Shown in pieces: positions 1-6,090 of a DNA stretch of 10,997 bases. A model generated the notes under the pieces. The model saw only the letters and a list, made by a program, of their open reading frames with translations, made no database searches and was not told the DNA's origin. Made by a program: the position numbers and the translations under genes. The DNA lies in contig JAQBPP010000214.1 of NCBI GenBank assembly GCA_028287455.1, positions 1 through 10,997 on the forward strand, given 5' to 3'. The stretch comes from Bacilli bacterium. Its GTDB lineage: Bacteria; Bacillota; Bacilli; Tumebacillales; JAQBPP01. Within the stretch, counting starts at the first letter, position 1. Every line of letters starts with the position of its first letter.

Positions 1-45
1 CCAAAACGTTTGTTGTCCCAGGCTTAGCACAAATTGCGGCGTCAA
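1..45 (-). CDS. fliQ: FliQ, flagellar export gate protein (5' fragment, runs off window)
   Basis: Only the first 15 codons are inside the window: TTG start at 45, giving MTPQFVLSLGQQTFW. FliQ is a small protein with two membrane helices that joins FliP and FliR in the export gate of the flagellar type III secretion system. The assignment rests on three things seen here: position directly after fliP, a strong ribosome site (GGAGG at 55–59, 9 nt before the TTG), and an N-terminus of the usual FliQ form (short polar lead, then a helix with Gln-Gln). The gap after the fliP stop is 26 nt. The rest of the gene lies beyond base 1, so its integrity cannot be judged. Confidence 0.85.
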   Translation of the reverse strand, partial: MTPQFVLSLGQQTFW

Positions 46-54
46 AGGTTTTCC

Positions 55-59
55 CCTCC
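55..59 (-). promoter_or_regulatory. Ribosome binding site of fliQ
   Basis: GGAGG on the minus strand, inside a longer GGGAGGGG purine run, 9 nt upstream of the TTG at 45. This site decides the non-ATG start of fliQ, because no ATG lies in that frame nearby. Confidence 0.7.
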
Positions 60-71
60 CTTCCTTGCTGC

Positions 72-881
72 TCACTGGTATCCGGCAAGCAGGGATTGTA
101 CGACAAGATACCACCCGTCCACCATAACAAACAATAGCACCTTAAATGGAAGCGAGATCATCACAGGGGGCAGCATCATCATTCCCATCGACATAAGCGT
201 AGTAGCCACTACCATATCAATGATTAGAAAAGGAATAAAAATCATAAAGCCGATTTGAAAAGCAGTTTTAAGTTCACTGATGGCATATGCAGGAACCAAA
301 CTAGAAATCGGTATCTCATCAATCGTTGCGGGCAAGGTTTGGTGCCTGAAATCCAAAAACAAACTTAAATCCTTTTCCCTGGTTTGTTTGGCCATGAAAT
401 GCTTAAACGGGATGGCCGCTTCATTCAGCGCTTGCGTCTGTGTTATATTGCCTGCCAAATAAGGTTGCAGCGCTTGCTGATTGACTTCCGACAGCGTTGG
501 CGACATCACAAACAGTGTCATAAAGAGTGCCAGGCCAATTAGAATCTGATTAGGCGGCATTTGCTGAACTGACAAAGCGTTGCGTACAAAAGACAACACC
601 ACGATGATCCGCGTAAAGCAAGTCATCAAAATCAAGATAGAAGGCGCAAGAGATAAAACGGTCAACAGCAAGATAATTTGCAGCGAAGAGGACACGTCTT
701 TGGGTGAACTGGAGGAACCTACTCCGATGTTTACCCCTGGCAGCACCAGGTTGGTATCTGCCGCAAATACGTGACCGGAACAAGCAGACAGAGCGAACCA
801 CAGCACCAGCGTGGAGAAAACCACCGTCCCCGCTTTGAGCAGGTACTGCTTATTGATGCGAAAACCACCGAATGAACTCAC
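72..881 (-). CDS. fliP: FliP, flagellar type III export gate protein
   Basis: FliP forms, with FliQ and FliR, the core channel of the flagellar export apparatus in the cytoplasmic membrane. The protein (269 aa from this start) has a signal peptide (residues about 14–40) with a signal peptidase I-like site after VFA (residue 40), then hydrophobic segments near 66–87, 111–127, 205–224 and 246–265. Family hallmarks are the conserved stretch RIIVVLSFVRNAL (91–103) followed by MPPNQ (108–112), ISELKTAFQIGF (201–212), and a Met-rich loop MGMMMLPP (232–239), which corresponds to the methionine gasket known in FliP. The start is uncertain. The GTG at 881 overlaps the fliO stop by 4 nt (GTGA), which fits translational coupling, but its GGAG is only 2 nt away. 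A TTG at 896 would add five residues and has only a weak site. The signal peptide also contains a lipobox-like LSAC ending at Cys34. Confidence 0.95.
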   Translation of the reverse strand: MSSFGGFRINKQYLLKAGTVVFSTLVLWFALSACSGHVFAADTNLVLPGVNIGVGSSSSPKDVSSSLQIILLLTVLSLAPSILILMTCFTRIIVVLSFVRNALSVQQMPPNQILIGLALFMTLFVMSPTLSEVNQQALQPYLAGNITQTQALNEAAIPFKHFMAKQTREKDLSLFLDFRHQTLPATIDEIPISSLVPAYAISELKTAFQIGFMIFIPFLIIDMVVATTLMSMGMMMLPPVMISLPFKVLLFVMVDGWYLVVQSLLAGYQ

Positions 882-1375
882 TGCTCCTGTTCCCAACTTT
901 CCAGCTTCTTCCGCTGGTTTGTCCAGCGCTGCAATTTATCGCGAAAAATCGCATCAAACCCCACACCCACAGGTTCGCTTGGCTTCCCTAAGCCTGCAAT
1001 CACGTCGGGATCACGGATCGTATCCAACAATTGAATAGTTTCACCGATCCCTACCACATAAATTTGATTGGCCAATTTCACCACAGCAATGCTCCTGTTC
1101 TGCATTAACGGTCTCACGTCGAGCACTTCCAGCATCCCTTGTGAACGAGATATCACCTTGCTTTTTAAAAAGCGGACTAAAAATACGATGCAGAATACCA
1201 GGATTGCAAGCACTAAAATCACTTCTACCGCACTTAAAAGAGAATTGGGTGATCCTCCGCCGCCTGAACCAGCTGGAGTCATCGCTGTTTGTTTCGTATT
1301 ATTTGTATAAGTATCGAGTACTGTACCGTCAGCGAGAAGCATGGAACTGAATAATCCCTCCATATCTGGCCCCAT
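878..1375 (-). CDS. fliO: FliO (FliZ in Bacillus naming), export gate assembly protein
   Basis: A 165-aa single-pass membrane protein in the place occupied by fliO/fliZ between cheY and fliP. FliO helps assemble the FliP ring and is not itself part of the final core. It has a short polar N-terminal part with a Gly-rich stretch (GSGGGGSP, 36–43), one hydrophobic helix (about 46–70) ending in basic residues, then the small FliO-type cytoplasmic domain (about 78–118, with MQNRSIAVVKL and QIYVVGIGE) and a charged tail ending WEQEQ. The ATG at 1375 abuts the cheY stop (TAAATG). Its ribosome site is weak, so it probably depends on coupling with cheY. An in-frame ATG at 1363 has GGGG 6 nt upstream and is a possible alternative. 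The longer Bacillus homologue carries a cleaved signal peptide; none is clear here. Sequence similarity is low in this family, so the call leans on position plus topology. Confidence 0.87.
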   Translation of the reverse strand: MGPDMEGLFSSMLLADGTVLDTYTNNTKQTAMTPAGSGGGGSPNSLLSAVEVILVLAILVFCIVFLVRFLKSKVISRSQGMLEVLDVRPLMQNRSIAVVKLANQIYVVGIGETIQLLDTIRDPDVIAGLGKPSEPVGVGFDAIFRDKLQRWTNQRKKLESWEQEQ

Positions 1376-1738
1376 TTACCCGAGCGCTTTTTTGATCGCT
1401 TCCAGAACACGATCCGCCTGAAAAGGTTTGACGATAAAATCTTTGGCGCCCGCTTGAATCGCATCGATCACCATCGCTTGCTGCCCCATGGCAGAGCACA
1501 TGATCACTTTGGCCGCAGCATCAATGGCTTTAATTTCCTTGAGCGCATGGATGCCGTCCATTTCTGGCATGGTGATGTCCATCGTGACCAAATCTGGATG
1601 AAGTTCCTTAAACATTTCAACTGCCTGTGCACCATCCGGAGCTTCCCCGACAACTGTATAACCGTTTTTCGACAAAATTTCCTTAATCATCATCCGCATA
1701 AAAGCCGCATCATCCACAATCATTATCGTGTTGGACAT
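1376..1738 (-). CDS. cheY: CheY chemotaxis response regulator
   Basis: A 120-aa stand-alone receiver domain. CheA phosphorylates it, and CheY-P then binds FliM/FliY at the switch to control rotation. All active-site residues are visible: acid pair Asp9–Asp10 (IMIVDDAAFMR), phosphoacceptor Asp54 in VTMDITMPEMDG, Ser82 (MCSAMGQQ) and Lys104 (IVKPFQ). The sequence closely follows the known Bacillus subtilis CheY along its whole length. The ATG at 1738 was chosen because AGGAGG (1746–1751) lies 7 nt upstream. The longer frame would begin at a GTG (1759) upstream of this site and add seven residues with no family support. It sits 24 nt after fliY and abuts fliO, the normal position inside the fla/che operon of Bacillales. 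Confidence 0.97.
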   Translation of the reverse strand: MSNTIMIVDDAAFMRMMIKEILSKNGYTVVGEAPDGAQAVEMFKELHPDLVTMDITMPEMDGIHALKEIKAIDAAAKVIMCSAMGQQAMVIDAIQAGAKDFIVKPFQADRVLEAIKKALG

Positions 1739-1745
1739 GAACATT

Positions 1746-1751
1746 CCTCCT
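1746..1751 (-). promoter_or_regulatory. Ribosome binding site of cheY
   Basis: A perfect AGGAGG on the minus strand, 7 nt before the ATG at 1738. It excludes the upstream in-frame GTG at 1759 as the main start. Confidence 0.8.
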
Positions 1752-1762
1752 GATTTCACCAG

Positions 1763-3082
1763 TTATTGAAGTTTACGAATTCTCTCTGCAGTGCTAATAA
1801 TATCTGTTACTCGAACACCAAAATTTTCTTCAATAACCACTACTTCTCCTTTTGCTACCAGCTTGTTGTTGACCATGATATCTACCGGCTCTCCAGCGAG
1901 CTTGTCCAACTCCACTATAGAGCCAGGGACGAGTTCCAAAATTTCACGAATTTGTTTCTTGGCCCTGCCGAGCTCCACTGTAATTGACAGCGGAATGTCC
2001 AGCAGCAAATCAAGATTTGCGATGTTCCCTCCGCCCATAACACCAGTTGTTTCGAAACTTGTGAACTGGACAGGCCGAACATCATGGGCGGCTGGCGGTC
2101 GATCAAATTGGCGCGGCATTCCTGTGTTTGGTGCATAACCGGCAGCAGCATAAGACTGCATGCCTACTGCCTGGGAGTACCCGTAGCCCTGCGTCATCTG
2201 ATCTGCTGCATACAAGGGTGCAGCTGCAGCTGCTGCAGCGAATTGCACCTGTGGAGCAGTTTGCGCAGCAAAAGCCGGAAGCGGAGTTTCTGAGATGGAA
2301 GCAGGAATATGGGCATTAACCGGGCTAGCGGCTGCAAGTGGTGCGGGTTTTGCCTGAGTTTGAACAGGTGCCGCAACCAGAGGAACATCAGCCTCCACAG
2401 GATTTGGAACTGTGTATCCAATCAATTTGCCCACCATCTCTTTGGCAAATTGCAAAGGCACCATCTGCATCAGATATGAATCAATCATGGTGCCAACGAT
2501 TAACCGAAATGAGATTTGAGCCAGCCAGTCACTGTCTGGAAAATATTCACTGCCGATCAGGTGATTCATTTCAATGACATTGACCAATGGAGGGGTGATG
2601 TTAACCATGATATTGAAAAGGGTTGACATCGACGTCGAGGCGGAACCCATCATCTGGTTCATAGCTTCTGCTACTGCACTTAGATGCATCTCATCGAATT
2701 CAGATGATTGACCCGAACCATCGCCGCCCAGCATTAAATCAGCGATCACGGCCGCATCCGTCAACTGAATCGCAAGTACATTTGAACCATGAATTCCGTC
2801 TGAATAATCAACTTTAACCGCGACAAACGGGACAGGTATGTTTTGTTTAAAGTCGCTTTTATGAATGACTTCGACTGTGGGGGTAGTAATTTCGACCTTA
2901 TGTCGCAGTAATGTAGAAAGTGCGGTAGCTGCCGTACCGAAACAAATATTGCCAATTTCCCCCAAAGCATCCAGTTCAAAAGGTGACAACTGCATTTGTC
3001 CCGGCTCTACATCGCCGTCATTAGAATTGCCATTGTGCAGGAGCGCATCAATCTCTTGCTGTGACAGTACGTCCTTATTCAT
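1763..3082 (-). CDS. fliY: FliY, flagellar switch protein and CheY-P phosphatase
   Basis: A 439-aa C-ring protein that combines FliN with a CheC-type phosphatase. It begins with a CheY-docking segment (LSQQEIDALL, 6–15) like that of FliM. The CheC-like part (about 32–225) has both phosphatase centres in the form [D/S]-x3-E-x2-N: Asp38–Glu42–Asn45 and Ser135–Glu139–Asn142, so CheY-P hydrolysis is expected to be active. A low-complexity linker rich in Ala, Pro, Gln and Met follows (about 228–345, with seven consecutive Ala at 282–288). The C-terminal SpoA/FliN domain (about 352–439) has DLLLDIPLSITVELG and a typical VVVIEENFGVRVTDI strand pair. The ATG at 3082 has AAGGGG 9 nt upstream and overlaps the fliM end by 8 nt. 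A TTG at 3091 abuts that site and is unlikely. FliY is typical of Firmicutes and absent from enteric bacteria. Confidence 0.96.
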   Translation of the reverse strand: MNKDVLSQQEIDALLHNGNSNDGDVEPGQMQLSPFELDALGEIGNICFGTAATALSTLLRHKVEITTPTVEVIHKSDFKQNIPVPFVAVKVDYSDGIHGSNVLAIQLTDAAVIADLMLGGDGSGQSSEFDEMHLSAVAEAMNQMMGSASTSMSTLFNIMVNITPPLVNVIEMNHLIGSEYFPDSDWLAQISFRLIVGTMIDSYLMQMVPLQFAKEMVGKLIGYTVPNPVEADVPLVAAPVQTQAKPAPLAAASPVNAHIPASISETPLPAFAAQTAPQVQFAAAAAAAPLYAADQMTQGYGYSQAVGMQSYAAAGYAPNTGMPRQFDRPPAAHDVRPVQFTSFETTGVMGGGNIANLDLLLDIPLSITVELGRAKKQIREILELVPGSIVELDKLAGEPVDIMVNNKLVAKGEVVVIEENFGVRVTDIISTAERIRKLQ

Positions 3083-4073
3083 TTTCCGCAACCCCTTCTT
3101 TCAATACCTCGCCAACCTGCACAGCGATTCTTCCTCTGGACAAGCCTGGCTGAACTCGAAACTTCGCTTGATGTCCTACTTGCAAAATGAGCTGCGAGTC
3201 AACCGCTTGGTCAAGCGGAATCACGTCTCCCACTGCGAGTTGCAGCAGTTCCCCAAAAACCATCACGGTAGAACCGAGTTGCGCGATGATAGGAATCTCT
3301 GCTCGCGACAGGCGCTGTCTGATCGCCGCTTCATCGCTTGTGTGTTCACGAACTCGTTTCAAATTGTCCATCCAATAGTGAGCAGATAATTTGGGCATGA
3401 TTGGCTCTAGTACCACATGGGGCATACAAACATTGATCATGCCTGTCGTTTCGCCAATTTTGGTCGACAATGATACAACTGCTACAGTTTCATTCGGGGA
3501 AACCAACTGCATAAATTGAGGGTTGATTTCGATTGCAGACAGTTCAGGTGTCAGCTCCGCTACCGTCAGCCATGCATCCTTAAAAATTTCTAAAGTTCGG
3601 ATAAATACCCGTTCCATCACCGTACTTTCGATTTCAGTCAGCGGCCTTACTTCTGAACTTGGCGTTCCCTGGCCGCCAAGCAATCGATCCAGCATCGCAT
3701 AGGCGATGTTTGGATTGATTTCCATCACGAATTTTCCTTCCAACGGGAAAACTTCATAAATGTTCAGAATGGTCATCTTCGGAATGGAACGAATAAATTC
3801 CTCATAGGGAAGTTGTTCAACGGATAAAACAGAGATTTGCACAAAAGTTCTCAACTGTGCAGAGAAGTATGTGGTAAGCAAACGGGCGAAGTTTTCGAAG
3901 ATTCGCGACAGGCTTCTGATCTGATCTTTCGAAAAACGCATTGCCCGTTTAAAGTCATAACTTCTAATTTTAGTGTGCGTTTCACTTTTGCGAATTTCTT
4001 CTGCGTCCAATTCTCCAGAAGACAAAGCTGTTAATAATGCATCAATCTCACTTTGAGACATTACCTCCGCCAT
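3075..4073 (-). CDS. fliM: FliM, flagellar motor switch protein
   Basis: A 332-aa protein of normal family length that forms the middle of the C-ring, binds FliG above and FliY/FliN below, and receives CheY-P. The N-terminal CheY-binding peptide is MSQSEIDALL (5–14). The central CheC-like domain (about 40–235) has the conserved YDFKRAMRFSKDQIRSLSRI segment, the FliG-contacting LLGGQG motif (131–136) and the VSPNETVAVVSL strand (191–202). The C-terminal SpoA domain spans about 255–328 (AEIPIIAQLG, VGDVIPLDQAV). The ATG at 4073 has GGAGG 9 nt upstream. The next in-frame ATG (4061) has GGAGG only 2 nt away and is disfavoured. The gene follows fliL by 33 nt and overlaps fliY. It resembles the Bacillus subtilis protein throughout. 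Confidence 0.97.
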   Translation of the reverse strand: MAEVMSQSEIDALLTALSSGELDAEEIRKSETHTKIRSYDFKRAMRFSKDQIRSLSRIFENFARLLTTYFSAQLRTFVQISVLSVEQLPYEEFIRSIPKMTILNIYEVFPLEGKFVMEINPNIAYAMLDRLLGGQGTPSSEVRPLTEIESTVMERVFIRTLEIFKDAWLTVAELTPELSAIEINPQFMQLVSPNETVAVVSLSTKIGETTGMINVCMPHVVLEPIMPKLSAHYWMDNLKRVREHTSDEAAIRQRLSRAEIPIIAQLGSTVMVFGELLQLAVGDVIPLDQAVDSQLILQVGHQAKFRVQPGLSRGRIAVQVGEVLKEGVAENE

Positions 4074-4106
4074 GACTCCTCACCTCCCTGCGCCAAAAGC
4101 ATCCAT

Positions 4107-4547
4107 CTATCCCACTACTATTGACGAATATAACGCATCTGTTACTTTGCCTGAAGACAACAATTGATTGACCTGGTCCACGATTCGCTGCTTCAGTTTG
4201 TCGTAGCCGCCAGCCTTTTGCAGATCTGATTGACTGGTATTAAGTAAAATCGAATTAATCGCATTACGAACCTGTTCTTTTCTGATATCAAGCTCAGATT
4301 TTGTTTTCGTGTTGTCAGCCTGCAGTGTAAATTGAACCTGAATGATTCCGCCGCCCGCTAAATTGGCCGTGAACTTCTCCATCGTGTATTGGGAAGCCGC
4401 AGTTTCTTGCGCGGAAGGCACATGCACCTTCGCTGCAGCAGCGGTACCTGTGTTCCCCATATATAAGTAGAGTACGGTTCCACCGATTCCAAGCACTGCG
4501 ATGGCCACAACAATCATCAGTCCGTAATTCAACAGTTTGTTTTGCAA
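4107..4547 (-). CDS. fliL: FliL, flagellar basal-body/stator-associated membrane protein
   Basis: A 146-aa protein with one N-terminal membrane helix (about 8–30, LMIVVAIAVLGIGGTVLYLY), a short Ala-rich spacer (34–50) and a periplasm-side-facing FliL domain (about 53–146). FliL surrounds or supports the stator units and affects torque. The domain shows the family pattern: a FTANLAGGGIIQVQFTLQ strand region, a helix of charged residues (ELDIRKEQVRNAINSILL) and a closing YSSIVVG strand. The longest open frame would start at 4655 inside flbD. The TTG at 4547 is preferred because GGAGG (4557–4561) lies 9 nt upstream and the protein then begins with a normal short cytoplasmic tail (MQNKLLNYG). It begins 4 nt after the flbD stop. 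Confidence 0.92.
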   Translation of the reverse strand: MQNKLLNYGLMIVVAIAVLGIGGTVLYLYMGNTGTAAAAKVHVPSAQETAASQYTMEKFTANLAGGGIIQVQFTLQADNTKTKSELDIRKEQVRNAINSILLNTSQSDLQKAGGYDKLKQRIVDQVNQLLSSGKVTDALYSSIVVG

Positions 4548-4551
4548 GTCT

Positions 4552-4767
4552 TTATCCCTCCACGCGCCTTGGCAGCATGCTTCCGACAAGGCCAATCGCC
4601 CGGTAATACTGTTCAATTTGCTCCAGCACTTCCGCCGCAGAATCTGCAACGACAATCTTTTTCCCGGACACCAGGGTAAGAACAGTGTCCGGGGTTTCTT
4701 CTATAACTTCAATCATGACTGCATTAACGAAAAACTTCGACTTGTTAAACCGGGTAACTTGTATCAC
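4552..4767 (-). CDS. flbD: FlbD/SwrD family small flagellar protein
   Basis: A 71-aa soluble protein of the FlbD family, called SwrD in Bacillus subtilis, where it is known to raise flagellar torque and permit swarming. It has the family form: an IQVTRFNKSKFFVNA start (2–16), the IEVIEETPDTVLTLVSG middle (19–35) with the Thr-Leu-x-x-Gly turn, then KKIVVADSAAEVLEQI (36–51) leading to a helix. The GTG start at 4767 has AGGTG 8 nt upstream. It lies 17 nt after the hook gene and 4 nt before fliL, the same placement as in Bacillus. The biochemical mechanism is not known, and the sequence alone does not show one. Confidence 0.94.
   Translation of the reverse strand: MIQVTRFNKSKFFVNAVMIEVIEETPDTVLTLVSGKKIVVADSAAEVLEQIEQYYRAIGLVGSMLPRRVEG
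4557..4561 (-). promoter_or_regulatory. Ribosome binding site of fliL
   Basis: GGAGG on the minus strand, lying in the last codons of flbD and 9 nt before the TTG at 4547. It sets the start of fliL well downstream of the open-frame limit. Confidence 0.7.
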
Positions 4768-4784
4768 TTTTCATTCACCTATGA

Positions 4785-5582
4785 TTAATTTCTCTTCATA
4801 TCGACAAGTTCCTGCAAAATTGTGTCAGAAATGGTAATGATTCTCGTGTTTGCCTGGAACGCTCGTTGTGCAACAATCATGTCTGAAAATTCATTTGCGA
4901 GATCCACATTCGACATTTCCAGCGCTCCTACAGTGATCCCGCCATACCCGGGGCTGTTCGGCGGATTAGGTACTGCAGCGCCGGAGTTCGCTGTGGCAGT
5001 AAAAGTGGTATCGCCCGCCCGAGCCAATCCGCTTGGATTGGTAAAAGTAGCCAGTCCAATTTGGGCGGCTGGTTGCACCGCCCCTGAAGTATCAATGAAA
5101 CTGACATTCCCGTTGCCGTCGATTGAAAATGACGTGGCGGAGGTGCCCACAGTGATTGGAGTACCGTCTACAGCCATTACCTGATAGCCGTTATCCCCAA
5201 CCAAGTTCCCGCCCTGATCAAGGGTAAAATGTCCATTTCGCGTATAGACAGTATTACCAGCTTGATCCCTTAACATAAAGAATCCTGACCCATTGATGGC
5301 TAAATCGGTGGGTACATTCGTTGTTTGTGTGGATCCGTCAGTGAAAATGGTGTCGATGGCAGAAATTTTACTGCCCAGACCAATTTGACGCGCGTTCATC
5401 CCCCCAATGTTGCCATTTGGTGCTGTGGCAGCCTGGACATTTTGAGCCATAATATCTGCAAAGTTAACTCGACTTGCTTTAAATCCAGAAGTGTTCACGT
5501 TGGCAATATTGTTCCCGATGACATCCAATTTGGTTTGAAAATCCCGCATTCCGGAAATCCCTGCGTATAAAGATCTAAGCAT
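4785..5582 (-). CDS. flgE: Flagellar hook protein of the short FlgE/FlgG type
   Basis: A 265-aa rod/hook family protein. The N-terminal flagellar basal-body rod motif (LYAGISGM, 5–12, then NNIANVNTSGFK, 24–35) and the C-terminal motif (about 218–265, GALEMSNVDLANEF and FQANTRIITISDTILQELV) form the helical D0 bundle. The middle (about 75–200) is the beta-rich FlgE/F/G core with LAINGSGFFML (94–104) and YTRNGHFTLD (113–122). Length and order match the Bacillus subtilis hook protein, first named FlgG and later renamed FlgE; automated annotation often still says FlgG. The ATG at 5582 has GGAGG 8 nt upstream. Unlike its neighbours it follows a 97-nt gap. Hook rather than rod identity is inferred from its place after fliK and flgD. 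Confidence 0.93.
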   Translation of the reverse strand: MLRSLYAGISGMRDFQTKLDVIGNNIANVNTSGFKASRVNFADIMAQNVQAATAPNGNIGGMNARQIGLGSKISAIDTIFTDGSTQTTNVPTDLAINGSGFFMLRDQAGNTVYTRNGHFTLDQGGNLVGDNGYQVMAVDGTPITVGTSATSFSIDGNGNVSFIDTSGAVQPAAQIGLATFTNPSGLARAGDTTFTATANSGAAVPNPPNSPGYGGITVGALEMSNVDLANEFSDMIVAQRAFQANTRIITISDTILQELVDMKRN

Positions 5583-5640
5583 TGATAAATCCTCCCTGTT
5601 TCATTAGTGGTTGCGATGCTTCAGTCGGTCCACACCGCAT
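5575..5640 (-). other. Possible 21-codon leader ORF before the hook gene
   Basis: In the 97-nt gap an ATG at 5640 with GGAGG at 5645–5649 (spacing 4, short) opens a 21-codon frame that ends in TAG at 5575, overlapping the hook gene start by 8 nt. The peptide, starting MRCGPTEASQP, resembles nothing I know. Reading through this frame could couple ribosomes to the hook start, but it may be chance. Confidence 0.15.
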
Positions 5641-5673
5641 AAGGCCTCCGATGGTTCTCTGGTCCAGCCTTAT
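5639..5673 (-). repeat. Inverted repeat upstream of the hook gene
   Basis: A perfect 7-bp inverted repeat, ATAAGGC (transcript side 5673–5667) and GCCTTAT (5645–5639), with a 21-nt loop, lies in the longest gap of the window. It has no U-tract, so it does not look like a terminator. It could fold in the mRNA leader of the hook gene; it covers the ATG of the possible 21-codon frame. Confidence 0.35.
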
Positions 5674-5679
5674 TCGTGC

Positions 5680-6075
5680 TTACAAAATCATAGCGCTGTC
5701 TATCTGTGTAAAAACGTTAGATGTCAGCGACTGCTCGTCCACCGCGGTTACCACAGTACGATTCGGCACATTCACTACAAACGCTGTGTTTTTGTACATA
5801 ATCAGCGCATTGCGTCCTCCCTTGGCTGCTACAAGATCCATTGCTTCTGTGATCTTCTCCATATCAGTGCCAGACAGCGAGATGTTCCGCTGCTTGATAC
5901 GGTCTGCAGCATGAGCCGAAAAAGTAACATTGGGCTGAATCGACTTTTGTAAATGCTGCTCAAATGAAGCGGCATTCGTTTGGGCTGTTGGTCGATGTGC
6001 GTTCGGATAAACACGCCCGGCGGCAGTTTTCGCCATTTGACCAGGGTAGAGTACAGAACCGAATTGCCCCTTCAA
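5680..6075 (-). CDS. TIGR02530-type flagellar operon protein, function unknown
   Basis: A 131-aa soluble protein that matches the conserved flagellar operon family TIGR02530, found between flgD and the hook gene in many Firmicutes and other Gram-positive-type fla operons. Its biochemical role is unknown to me. Visible features: a variable N-terminus (1–45), then a conserved core with FSAHAADRIKQRNISLS (52–68, His55, Arg59, Arg63), a helix (70–82), KGGRNALIMYKNTAFVVNV (85–103), NRTVVTAVD (105–113) and a closing NVFTQIDSAMIL (120–131). No signal peptide or membrane helix. The TTG at 6075 has GGAGG (6084–6088) 8 nt upstream; the next ATG (6036) has no site. It is 15 nt after flgD. The pattern H-x3-R-x3-R followed by strands recalls DUF4258-like domains (see findings). 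Position suggests a role in hook assembly or export, which is inference. Confidence 0.88.
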   Translation of the reverse strand: MKGQFGSVLYPGQMAKTAAGRVYPNAHRPTAQTNAASFEQHLQKSIQPNVTFSAHAADRIKQRNISLSGTDMEKITEAMDLVAAKGGRNALIMYKNTAFVVNVPNRTVVTAVDEQSLTSNVFTQIDSAMIL

Positions 6076-6083
6076 GTTGCGCC

Positions 6084-6088
6084 CCTCC
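6084..6088 (-). promoter_or_regulatory. Ribosome binding site of the TIGR02530-type gene
   Basis: GGAGG on the minus strand inside GGGGAGGGG, 8 nt before the TTG at 6075. It supports the non-ATG start. Confidence 0.65.
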
Positions 6089-6090
6089 CC

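Noticed and set aside
550..801. 83-codon minus-strand frame inside fliP in another phase
   Set aside because: Out-of-phase shadow of FliP membrane segments; Arg/Phe/Cys-rich translation without family features.
2865..3389. 174-codon open frame on the plus strand across the fliM–fliY junction
   Set aside because: It is antisense to two strongly supported genes, has no ribosome site, and its translation resembles no family; it reflects codon bias on the opposite strand.
4548..4655. Longer fliL starting at 4655
   Set aside because: The added 36 residues overlap flbD out of phase and do not look like FliL; the TTG at 4547 has GGAGG at 9 nt and gives a normal cytoplasmic tail.
4822..5184. 120-codon plus-strand open frame inside the hook gene
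   Set aside because: Fully antisense to a conserved gene with family motifs; no ribosome site or recognisable domain.
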